NCBI GenBank assembly: GCA_014218235.1 | Contig: JACBKR010001264.1 | Location: forward strand, 2,046,001-2,110,000 | Reading direction: 5' to 3' | From: Colocasia esculenta | Lineage: Eukaryota > Streptophyta > Magnoliopsida > Alismatales > Araceae | DNA: 64,000 nt | In this document: one piece after another, positions 44,430-54,752 of the stretch | How the letters are laid out: each line of letters starts with the position of its first letter | How positions within the stretch are numbered: position 1 is the first letter of the stretch | Made by a program: the position numbers and the translations under genes | The notes under the pieces: generated by a model | Database searches by the model: none | Told to the model about the DNA's origin: nothing | What the model saw: only the letters and a program-made list of their open reading frames with translations

Positions 44430-46989
44430 ATGAAGATTCTCTCTTAGAATATAAGGGGGCTATGGGGGACTGAGAAGAGAAGGGCGGGAAGGAGCTTATT
44501 AGGAGGTGCAGGCCGGAGTCCTGTGTATTCAGGAAACCGAGTGGGAGGGTGACAACAGTGATCTTATCAGGGAGATTGGGGCCGACATTATCCTCGGGGG
44601 TTGCTTCCTCGGCGGTTGGGTGGTCTGGGGGCATCTTAGTCCTTTGAATCTTTTGAAGTGGAGGAGGTCGTAGCAAATAGGGTGGTGTCTAGGTGGGCTA
44701 TTTATGTACACTTCAGGGGTGTTAGGGATGGTTTTCTCTTGGGACTTCAGTGGGGTGCATAGGCCTCAGAGGAGAGAGGCAGATGTGGGAAGAGTTGACT
44801 CAACAGCATCTTCTTTTTGGTAGGCCGTAGTGTGCAGGTGAATATTTCAATGTGGTGGTGGTAGTGGGGGAGAGGACTGTGGTTATGAGCACTAATGGAG
44901 ATATGGAGGATTTTTCTCACTCTATTCAGTAGGTAGCACTTGTGAATTTAGGCATGGCTATTGCATCCTACACTGGTCTAATCTGCGAGCACCATGGAAT
45001 GTAGAATCGGCCGATCCGGATTAGGATTGCTGATTTCAGCGCAGATCGGCCATGGTGATCTTGTCGATCCGCCTGATTTTGGGTGGAATCTGCCCTATTT
45101 GGATCGGGATTGGCCCTAGCCGATCCACGAGGCTGATTCTATTTTGTTTTCTATGGTGAGCACAAGCCTCATGTTCTAGGTGGAGAGGTTCCTAGTGACT
45201 ATTGACAGGGAGGACATGTTTCCTTTTGCACTGGTGGTTTCTCTATTAGATTGATATCTGATCATAAACTTATTTTGCTGAAGACAGCCAATCACACGAC
45301 AAATATCACATCTCAAGTTGGAGAAGTTCTGATTTATAGAGGAGAGTTTATGGAGACGGTGGCTTCTGCTTGGAGGGCTCAGTAATCAGCGAGATCTGCT
45401 ATGGCTTCTCGGTTTGTAAACTGAGGCATATTGCTTAAGTGTTGAGGGTGTGGGGAGAGGTAAAACTTTTTAGGGAGGGCAAAAGACAAAATCCTACAAC
45501 AAATTGAGGGGTGACAGTTTGGAGGGGGCATGATTGATGGACGAGGAGGACAAGCTCTTCAAGGACTCTTTGAAGGGGCAGTATGAGAAAATTTTGATCA
45601 GAGGAGAGATATATCAGAGATAGAGGTTTAGAGATAGATGGGTTCAAGAAGGAGATATGAATACAACTTATTTTCAGCAAATCGCATCCGGCAGGAGTAG
45701 AGTATCTCCAGCATAAAGGTGGGGGTCTCTACAACCATGCGGATGAGGATATTAGGGGCCAGGCCAGATAGTTCTACTCCAGGCTTCATAGAGGGCGACT
45801 TCTACGGTCGAAGATTTCTGATTATTTGCTACCTTGTCTTTCTACAGAGGAGAGGAAGGCTATTACTAGACCTATCTTCGAGGGGATCTCTAGCAGACAA
45901 TTCTCTCCTTTGCGACTAATAAGGCTCGGCCTTGATGGTTTTCTATGATGTTTCTTTCAGAAGTGCTGGTATATCATCAAAGAAGATCTGGTAGCAGCAG
46001 TGAGAGAGTTTCAGGAGGGGGGAGGGCACATCTGGTTGACATCAATAAAATTTTCATTGTGTTTATTCCCAAGAGAAAGGAGCTTAGGAGTTGCAGGATT
46101 TCAGGTCAATTAGTTTGCTGATGGCACCTATAAGACTATTGCAAAAGTGTTGGAGAAAAGTTGGTTTCTATTATGGATGCATTGGTTGATCACTTTTAAG
46201 GGGCTTTTATTAGGAGGGCACATCTGGTTGGCATAAATAAACTTTTAGTGTGTTTATTTCCCAAGAAGAAAGGAGCCTAAGAGTTGCAGGATTTCAGGTC
46301 AATCAGTTTGCTGAATGGCACCTATAAGTATTGCAAAAGTGTTGGCAGGGATGTTGGTTCTGTTATGGATGCATTGTTGATCACTTTTAAGGGGTTTTAT
46401 TAGAGGGCACATCTGGTTGGCATTGATAAAATTTTCATTGGTTATCCCAAGAAGAAAGGCGCCTAGGAGTTGCAGGATGTCAGGTCAATAGTTTGCTCTT
46501 TAAGATATTGCAAAAGTGTTGGCATGGATGTTGGTTTCTGTTATGGATGCATTGGTTGATCACTTTTAGGGGCTTTTATTAGGGGGAGAATATCCTGGAC
46601 AATTTCTGGTGGGCATGGGTGCTGTTTGCCATGAATCACTAGGATAGGAAAAGGATTGATTTTGAAGCTTGACTTTGAAAATGCATATGACAAAGTGAAA
46701 TGGTAGTGTCCCTTGATGTGATGAATAGAATAGGTTTTGGAGATGTAGATTCTTGGGTGAGGGCTTATATTTCATCGGCCTCCTTTGTTGTCCTTATCAA
46801 CGGGAGGTCATTCTCTTTCCTCAGTGGTCGGGGCCTCCGACAGGGCGATCCCTTATCCCCTCTCCTTTTGTTTTGGTGGCTAGTGTGCTCAATTGGGTTG
46901 TGGCAGCGGACGAAAGCAGTAGGTTTCATTAAGAGGTTTCTCGACAGTGAGGAGGGGTATGTCCATCTCACATTTGCAGTACATTGATG
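44430..46989 (+). pseudogene. L1-type LINE ORF2 remnant, copy 1
   Basis: The endonuclease start MKILS*NIRG (a stop replaces the usual Trp) lies at 44430, followed by a CIQETEW-like motif. RT pieces include the GLDGFPMMF region and SGRGLRQGDPLSPLL near 46830. It stops at YID, in the middle of the YxDD box, where copy 2 of the whole unit begins. Frames shift repeatedly by single bases. Confidence 0.8.
44993..45155. mobile_element. hAT-like MITE with CCGATC/GATCGG motifs, copy 1
   Basis: Ends CATGGAA and TTCTATG form an inverted repeat; the flanks GCGAGCAC (44985-44992) and GTGAGCAC (45156-45163) are an 8-bp duplication with one mismatch. It splits the LINE. Confidence 0.65.
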
Positions 46990-47311
46990 GTGGGGACACT
47001 AGGGCCCGAGCCCGATTTGATCCCGCGTACGTGTACCGCCGTCGGGGCATGACGCCCGTCTCGCCCGTTTCGTTATGGTTGGGCGAGGAGCCCCTAGATA
47101 TTAGTTAGTTTTACTTTTGGGCCACTCTTTTGGACTATTTAGGCCCATTTAGGTGATGTGTATATTTTATGTTTTGTGTGGTCCATTGGACCAACTTTTG
47201 GGGAGAGGCCTAGCTCCCTCTTGTCTAGGCCTTGGGACTTCTATCCCCTATATGTATGGGCTGACACCCCTCCCATCTATGCAATGTAGAAAATTTGACA
47301 GAAATAGATTT

Positions 47312-48115
47312 GCGCTCTCTCTCTCCCGGATTTCCTCCTCCCTTCTACTGCACTTCGTCTTCCTCCTCTGCACCTCCCTCTCCCACCTGCGTTCTCTCTC
47401 TCCCTCACTCTTCCCTGCTGCTACGCCCCCCCATCTCAGACCCCTCCTCTCTCTTCCCCGCCGCGGACCCCCCTGCTCCCTGCGCCGCCCCTCCCTCTCT
47501 TCCACCCCACTCCTGGCCGCGCCCCCCCTGCTCTCTCCCCCTCTCTCCTGTCTCGCTCTCTCTCCCTCTCGTCCGCCTCTCTCTCTCTCTCCCGGTGCTC
47601 TTCCCCCCCCTCTCGAAGTCTCTCCCTCCTCCCCTCTCGCGCCACCTTTCTCCCTCCCTCTCTTTCTCTCTCCCGTCGGCTCTCTCTCTCTCTTCCGGCG
47701 CCGCCGCGCCACCTTCCCCGCCAGGCCGCACCACCCCCCCTGCTCCCTGCGGCCCCCTCTCTCTCTCTCCCCTCTCTCTCCGCGCGTCTCCCTCTCTCTC
47801 CCTCCCTCGCGCTGCCACCCACCCCGCGCCCCTCTCCCTCTCTCACTCGCGCCGTTCCCCCTCTCCCTCTCACTCGCGCCGCCCCCCCCCCCCTCACTCT
47901 CTCTCCCGTCGCTTACTCTCTCTCCCTCCAGCCGCCTCTCTCCCTCTCGCGCAGCTCTCTCTCTCCCCCAGTTGCACTCTCTCTCTCTCTCGGCTCCCTC
48001 TCTCTCTCTCTCTCTCTCTCTCACGCCACTGCCGCACCCTCTCTCTCCTCTGCGCCCCCTCTCTCTCGCCCCCTCCTCTCCACGCCACCTCCTCTCCCTC
48101 TCTCTTCCCCTCGCA
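47312..48115. repeat. CT-rich low-complexity block, copy 2
   Basis: Counterpart of 42045-42830; the 433- and 372-residue plus frames and the 327-residue minus frame are composition artefacts. Confidence 0.85.
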
Positions 48116-50286
48116 GCGACAGCCCAGCCGCGGCGCCCCAGCCCAGCCGCGACGCCCCAGCCCTGTCGCGGCGCCATCTCCGCGCCCCGTTGCCGCTGCG
48201 ACGTCGTCACCCCGCCCGCGTGGAAGAACATGCTCCGTGCAGACGCTCAAGACGAAGCAGCGCGTGTGCACCTCTACCCGCCGTTCTACCCGCACGAGTT
48301 CCAGCAGCCACGTCGCCTGCGGACACCCCCGCGTCAACCGCCACGTCGATCGGTTGTCTCGCCCCCGCGCAGCCGCCCCTTGGAACCAATCGTCGTTGCG
48401 TTCGCAGCAATGACGTTGGGGTTGACGGACGATGACGGACGCCGCCACAGTTAGCCGCTGCGACTACCAAACAGTGCACCCGCGGGCCCGCCACCCGACC
48501 GAGTGCTTCCCCGAGTTCCCCTAGTGCCTTTTACCCCTCTGCGAAGGGTGGGCCATTCTGTTGCCTCCCCGGGTTCCCCCAGTGCCCTTTACCCCTCTGC
48601 GAAGGGTGGGCCATTCTGTTGTACTCCTCTTTTCCTTACCCCTTGGACTCGGTCGCCGGGCGTTCTTCTTCCACGCAGCCGCGTGGTGGTACGTGCTCAC
48701 CCCTCTCCCTTGTTGCTCTTTTAGTATTCGGTTTTATTTGCCGCCGGTGTGAGGTAGGACATCTAGCCCGAGACATTCGTCACTGCCGGGCAATGTGAGT
48801 GCGAGGACCCAAGTTCCGACGGCTCAAGCGAGCTTGTTGGTAGCCTACACCCTAGACGGCGGTAGTTCCCCAACTACCCACGGTCTCTCGTTCCCGCTGC
48901 GAAGGGACGGACCTCGGACGTAGCTTCTGTTTAGGACGTGTCTCGTTCACTCTACTTCGTACGTTTGTGTGCGCTTACGTCAATTAGTCATGTTCGTCGC
49001 TGATCTCTCTATTAGGTCGTGTTGGTTGCGTCACCCGTAGATCCGTCCCGCATCAAAATGGTTTACAACTAGATGCTAGAATGACATGCCGGGTCAGTTT
49101 ACTGCTTTTCGGTAGATAATTAAGTTATTGTACAATTTACTTTTAAGCCATTAACAGATGTAATTCTTGCTGTTTATTTGTCTAATTTTCTTTATAGACA
49201 GACAGGGGGAGCTTCTGATGTGGCTCGCCTTGGGGGATCCTCCACCCCTGCTCCTCTCTGGCAGTGGATGTCTCTGCCAGGCTCAGTGGCCGGCGAGGTG
49301 CTGTCTCCCATATCACTGCAGGAGAAGGATTGCTTGGCGCTGATGGTGGTGCCCTGCCCTAATGTGGGGGTGGGCCTAGTCCTAGGTGATGCATCAAAGG
49401 GACCTGAAGATGGTGGTGGATGTTGGGATACAAAGCTGATTTCAGGGAAGGAGATGGCTGTTGTTGCACAGGAGGGGGAAGACAATCCAGGGGGCAAAAT
49501 TGGGGTGAAGGAGATAAAAGGAATGTTGAAGCTTGTGCATTGAACAAATGAGGGAGGTCACAGAATGGGTTTCTTTCTTACTGGTTGAGAAGGACATCAA
49601 AGGGGTATTTAGTAAAGTCAACAAGAGATGGGGTATGAGTATTTTTTTCGGACGGGGGAGATGTCATAGGTGAGGGCAAGGAGAGGAGGTGAGGAGGGAG
49701 GGTCGTCGCTTCTTCCCAATGAAGATTCTCTCTTAGAATATAAGGGGGCTATGGGGGACTGAGAAGAGAAGGGCGGGAAGGAGCTTATTAGGAGGTGCAG
49801 GCCGGATGTCCTGTGTATTCAGGAAACCGAGTGGGAGGGTGACAACAGTGATCTTATCAGGGAGATTGGGGGCCGACATTTATCCTCGGGGGTTGCTTCC
49901 TCGGCGGTTGGGTGGTCTGGGGGCATCTTAGTCCTTTGGAATCTTTTTGAAGTGGAGGAGGTCGTAGCAAATAGGGTGGTGTCTAGGTGGGCTATTTATG
50001 TACACTTCAGGGGTGTTAGGGATGGTTTCTCTTGGGACTTCAGTGGGGTGCATAGGCCTCAGAGGAGAGAGGCAGATGTGGGAAGAGTTGACTCAACAGC
50101 ATCTTCTTTTTGGTAGGCCGTAGTGTGCAGGTGAATATTTCAATGTGGTGGTGGTAGTGGGGGAGAGGACTGTGGTTATGAGCACTAATGGAGATATGGA
50201 GGATTTTTCTCACTCTATTCAGTAGGTAGCACTTGTGAATTTAGGCATGGCTATTGCATCCTACACCTGGTCTAATCTGCGAGCAC

Positions 50287-50451
50287 CATGGAATGTAGAA
50301 TCGGCCGATCCGGATTAGGATTGGCTGATTTCAGCGCAGATCGGCCATGGCTGATCTTGTCGATCCGCCTGATTTTGGGTGGAATCTGCCCTATTTGGAT
50401 CGGGATTGGCCCTAGCCGATCCACGAGGCTGATTCTATTTTGTTTTCTATG
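50287..50451. mobile_element. hAT-like MITE with CCGATC/GATCGG motifs, copy 2
   Basis: Counterpart of 44993-45155 with the same flanking 8-bp duplication (50279-50286 and 50452-50459). Confidence 0.65.
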
Positions 50452-51330
50452 GTGAGCACAAGCCTCATGTTCTAGGTTGGAGAGGTTCCTAGTGACTATT
50501 GACAGGGAGGACATGTTTCCTTTTGCACTGGTGGTTTCTCTATTAGATTGATATCTGATCATAAACTTATTTTGCTGAAGACCAGCCAATCACACGACAA
50601 ATATCACATCTTCAAGTTGGAGAAGTTCTGATTTATAGAGGATGAGTTTATGGAGACGGTGGCTTCTGCTTGGAGGGCTCAGTAATCAGCGAGATCTGCT
50701 ATGGCTTCTCTGGTTTGTAAACTGAGGCATATTGCTTAAGTGTTGAGGGTGTGGGGAGAGGTAAAACTCTTTTAGGGAGGGCAAAAGACAAAATCCTACA
50801 ACAAATTGAGGGGCTTGACAGTTTGGAGGGGGCATGATTGATGGACGAGGACAAGCTCTTCAAGGACTCTTTGAAGGGGCAGTATGAGAAAATTTTGATC
50901 AGAGAAGAGATATATCAGAGATAGAGGTTTAGAGATAGATGGGTCAAAGAAGGAGATATGAATACAACTTATTTTCAGCAAATCGCATCCGGCAGGAGTA
51001 GAGTATCTCCAGCATAAAGGTGGGGGATCTCTACAACCATGCGGATGAGGATATTAGGGGCCAGGCCAGATAGTTCTACTCCAGGCTTTTCATAGAGGGC
51101 GACTTCTACCGGTCGAAGATTTCTGATTATTTGCTACCTTGTCTTTCTACAGAGGAGAGGAAGGCTATTACTAGACCTATCTTCGAGGTTGATCTCTAGC
51201 AGACAATTCTCTCCTTTGCGACTAATAAGGCCCTCGGCCTTGATGGTTTTCCTATGATGTTCTTTCAGAAGTGCTGGTATATCATCAAAGAAGATCTGGT
51301 AGCAGCAGTGAGAGAGTTTCAGGAGGGGAG

Positions 51331-51910
51331 GGCACATCTGGTTGACATCAATAAAATTTTCATTGTGTTTATTCCCAAGAGAAAGGAGCTTAGGAGTTGC
51401 AGGATTTCAGGTCAATTAGTTTGCTGAATGGCACCTATAAGACTATTGCAAAAGTGTTGGGAGAAAAGTTGGTTTCTATTATGGATGCATTGGTTGATCA
51501 CTTTTAAGGGGCTTTTATTAGGAGGGCACATCTGGTTGGCATCAATAAAACTTTTAGTGTGTTTATTCCCAAGAAGAAAGGAGCCTAAGAGTTGCAGGAT
51601 TTCAGGTCAATCAGTTTGCTGAATGGCACCTATAAGATTATTGCAAAAGTGTTGGCAGGGATGTTGGTTTCTGTTATGGATGCATTGGTTGATCACTTTT
51701 AAGGGGCTTTTATTAGGAGGGCACATCTGGTTGGCATTGATAAAATTTTCATTGTGTTTATCCCCAAGAAGAAAGGCGCCTAGGAGTTGCAGGATTTCAG
51801 GTCAATTAGTTTGCTCTTATAAGATTATTGCAAAAGTGTTGGCATGGATGTTGGTTTCTGTTATGGATGCATTGGTTGATCACTTTTAAGGGGCTTTTAT
51901 TAGGGGGAGA
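51331..51910 (+). repeat. 195-bp triplication inside the LINE RT
   Basis: The segment from GGCACATCTGGTTG through TGATCACTTTTAAGG recurs at 51331, 51525 and about 51720. The period of 195 equals 65 codons. It covers the PKKKGA...DFR(P)ISLLNGTYKIIAKVL part of the RT. Copy 1 of the large unit has the same triplication at about 46020-46590. Confidence 0.85.
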
Positions 51911-52427
51911 AATATCCTGGACAATTTTCTGGTGGCGCATGGGTGCTTGTTTGCCATGAATCACTAGGATAGGAAAGGATTGATTTTGAAGCTTGACTTT
52001 GAAAATGCATATGACAAAGTGAAATGGTAGTGTCCCTTTGATGTGATGAATAGAATAGGTTTTGGAGATGTAGATTTCTTGGGTGAGGGCTTATATTTCA
52101 TCGGCCTCCTTTGTTGTCCTTATCAACGGGAGGTCATTCTCTTTCCTCAGTGGTCGGGGCCTCCGACAGGGCGATCCCTTATCCCCTCTCCTTTTTGTTT
52201 TGGTGGCTAGTGTGCTCAATTGGGTGTGGCAGCGGACGAAAGCAGTAGGTTTCATTAAGAGGTTTCTCGACAGTGAGGAGGGGTATGTCCATCTCACATT
52301 TGCAGTACATTGATGATACTATTCTATTTCTTGATGACGGCGAGTTATTTCCACCTATGGCTAGACTCTTTTGGAGTTGCTAGAGGAGGTGATAGGGCTT
52401 AAGGTTAATTTCACTAAGAGTATGATG

Positions 52428-54477
52428 TGTTGGATCGAAATGGCAGATTCACTGTCCTAGAGGGGGGGTGAATAGGACTTTTACCTTCTCAGATTTTTTC
52501 TTCTGAAAAACATAATACTAAAAAGAAGTGTTAGCACTTAGTGAGGTGTGTGTGATTCAAGTGTGAACTTGGCGGAAAGCAATCATACAGGAAATTGCAC
52601 AGAAGATTTTATCCTGGTTCGGCCCTTCCCACATGGAAGTTCTACATCCAGTCCTCAAGCTAACCACTTGAGATTTCACTAAGCTGCCAATCAACTTGGC
52701 CTTCTCTCACCCTTGAGAGGAAATTACAACACCCACTTGCTCCACAGCAAGTCTTCCCTAATCAGGGGCAAACTAAACTGCCTTTCAAAAAGGGCCTTCC
52801 CTTCACAGGAGGGGTAGGAAAGCAGAACAGAACTTCTGCAGAAATTACAACAAGAAAGGAGAAATGCTTGTGTGTCTGTCTCAAGATGAGCACAGAACAC
52901 ACACTTTCCAGCAGGATTGAAAGATAAAGAATTTCAATCTAAATCCAAGCTGAAGCTACTTGGGTGAGCTTTGAACAGATGAAGCAATTAGCAATGGTCA
53001 CTCAAAAGACAATTCTTCAGAACACAAGCTTCTAAAGAAACACTCTCTCAGCTTGAAGCTTTTTGCAGGAAGGGTTTGAAGAATGCAGGATGAGCTCTGA
53101 AGGATTCGAATTGAATACACTTGTCTGTGTTCTTCATGAGCTTCTTCATCATTTTATAGTATTAAAAAAAAAACTAGCCGTTGGAGTAAGATGGTTGTTG
53201 TGTTTTAGCCGTTTAAAGATAGTCTTGGAAGTCCTTTGGTTCTTGGAAGCTTTGTCCGAAGGATCATAAATTTTGCATCTTTCCAATGTCTTCAGAAATG
53301 AGACAGTTGCTATAGCTAGAAGATAAGCTATCTGAAGTCTTGAGCTGAGCAACCCACGCCAACCATGTGCTTTAATAAATGCCTGATAGTAAGGACAAGA
53401 CAAAGCATCTCCATACCTTTGAGGTAGGTGGGTCAGTGGAGTACAATAAGCAGTATGGAACCTAGTATTCTCAGACATGTCAGAAAGTAAGGCAGACAGA
53501 CAAAAACTTAAAGAATGGGTCTGTCAGAGGTAGGTGAAACAGCCAGAGGTCATGCGTCTGAATCTTACATAAATACTTTGTGTCTCTTAGATTATAAAAA
53601 CTGAGACAAAGGACATTTAGACTATGAGACTAGAAATAAATTTTTGCAAAGAAGGTTTTGCATAAAATATGAATGTACTGGATTCTGTCAGAGAAAATAT
53701 ATTAAAGTAAAGATTGTGAGGTTTGATCTTAAACTCAGAAAATATTTAAGTTTCAACTTTCAGCAAACAAGTAATACTACTTGAGAACAGAGATATTTCT
53801 GACAGAGAACTGACAAGGGCAAAAGGATACAAGTACTCTTGTCAGTGTAGTCGAATTCAGTATTAAAGGTAATTCGACTCAAGAAGTAGGCATGATTCGA
53901 CTACATGAAGAACAAAGTGAATCAACTACAAAAGAGAAACCGTTAGTCGAATGTAGTATAAAACTTGGGAGTCAGGTTATGAGTCGAAGTCATGAGCTGA
54001 ATATAGTGTAAAGACATTCGACTGTATGAGTCGAAGTCATGAGTCGAATACAGTGTAAAGACATTCGACTGTATGAGTCGAAGTCATGAGCTGAATATAG
54101 TGTAAAGACATTCGACTGTATGAGTCGAAGTCATGAGTCGAATACAGTGTAAAGACATTCGACTGTATGAGTCGAAGTCATGAGTCGAATACAGTGTAAA
54201 GACATTGATTAGACAAATTTCTCAAGACTTGTCTCTTTGAAAGAGTCGAACTTGTTAGTCGAAAGCATTAGTCGATTTCAGTAGGCTATAGAGTATGTGT
54301 GCCTTAAAAAAAAATTGGGCATTGAATCTGTCTAAATTTTTTGTGATATATCTATTATTATTATATATTTTTTGGAAAATACTTGGTTAGGGAAAGTTGC
54401 TTAAATATATATATATATATATATATTTAAAGTTTTGTCATAGCAAAATCAATATTATTAGGGATAGTTGCTCAACA
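52428..54477 (-). repeat. 3' LTR of element C (2,050 bp)
   Basis: It starts TGTTGGATCG and ends GCTCAACA; the first 570 bp repeat at 63431-64000. U3, on the minus strand, begins at 54477. It holds a (TA)n run (about 54408-54424) and the 47-bp array described below. Confidence 0.92.
53981..54206 (-). repeat. 47-bp tandem array in U3 with AGTCGAA palindromes
   Basis: 4.8 units begin at 53981, 54028, 54075, 54122 and 54169. Each junction contains ATTCGACT, five bases, AGTCGAA. Single AGTCGAA/TTCGACT sites flank the array (53850-53960, 54245-54275). The place, 270-500 bp into U3, suggests enhancer or silencer repeats. Confidence 0.88.
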
Positions 54478-54494
54478 ATTCTATCCCTTTTTGT
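54478..54494 (-). other. Polypurine-rich tract of element C
   Basis: The minus strand reads AAAAAGGGATAGAAT directly before the LTR start TGTTGAGC. A longer purine run also lies at about 54612-54630 (AAAAGGGGGAGAAAAG), 130 bp inside, which could serve as a second tract. Confidence 0.7.
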
Positions 54495-54752
54495 TAATGA
54501 CAGAAAACTTTAAATGGTAGCTGATAGCCAGATATATCATATAAATTTCTTCTAAAAAAAAGGGAAATGCCTAAGCATTTTCTTTTCTCTACTTATTCTT
54601 TTCAGCTACCTTTTCTTTTCTCCCCCTTTTGTGGCATTAGCAAAAAAAGATGTCAATCAGAAGATGCAGTAATATAAAGACAGAGAGCAGAAATGTAGTA
54701 AAAGATTTGATAAGAAACAAGTGTTTGTACATAACTTCTAAAAACAAAAGTT

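Larger units (their letters stand above)
41727..46989. repeat. 5.3-kb tandem unit, copy 1
   Basis: Begins GTGGGGACACTAGGG and ends at TACATTGATG. It is repeated immediately at 46990-52315. Copy 1 is 63 bases shorter, through scattered single-base losses. It contains an LTR-like leader (41727-42040), a CT-rich block, a knuckle-like CEVGHLARDIRHC sequence (about 43461-43500), a MITE (44993-45155) and LINE ORF2 remnants. See findings for the question of artefact. Confidence 0.9.
46990..52315. repeat. 5.3-kb tandem unit, copy 2
   Basis: Same content and order as copy 1. At the right end the LINE continues past 52315 (TACATTGATG then ATACTATT), so copy 2 retains the original right junction and copy 1 is joined to its start. 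Confidence 0.9.
49719..52427 (+). pseudogene. L1-type LINE ORF2 remnant, copy 2
   Basis: The endonuclease starts at 49719 (MKILS then TAG). Better preserved than copy 1: RRCRPDVLCIQETEWEGD (about 49790-49840), ALGLDGFPMMFFQKCW (about 51225-51280), SGRGLRQGDPLSP (about 52150-52190) and the catalytic YIDDT at about 52308-52320, then LKVNFTKS. It is cut at 52427 by element C. The RT fingers contain a 195-bp in-frame triplication (see below). Confidence 0.82.

Noticed and set aside
53981..54206. CRISPR-like array
   Set aside because: Units are contiguous 47-bp tandem repeats without unique spacers, inside a plant LTR.
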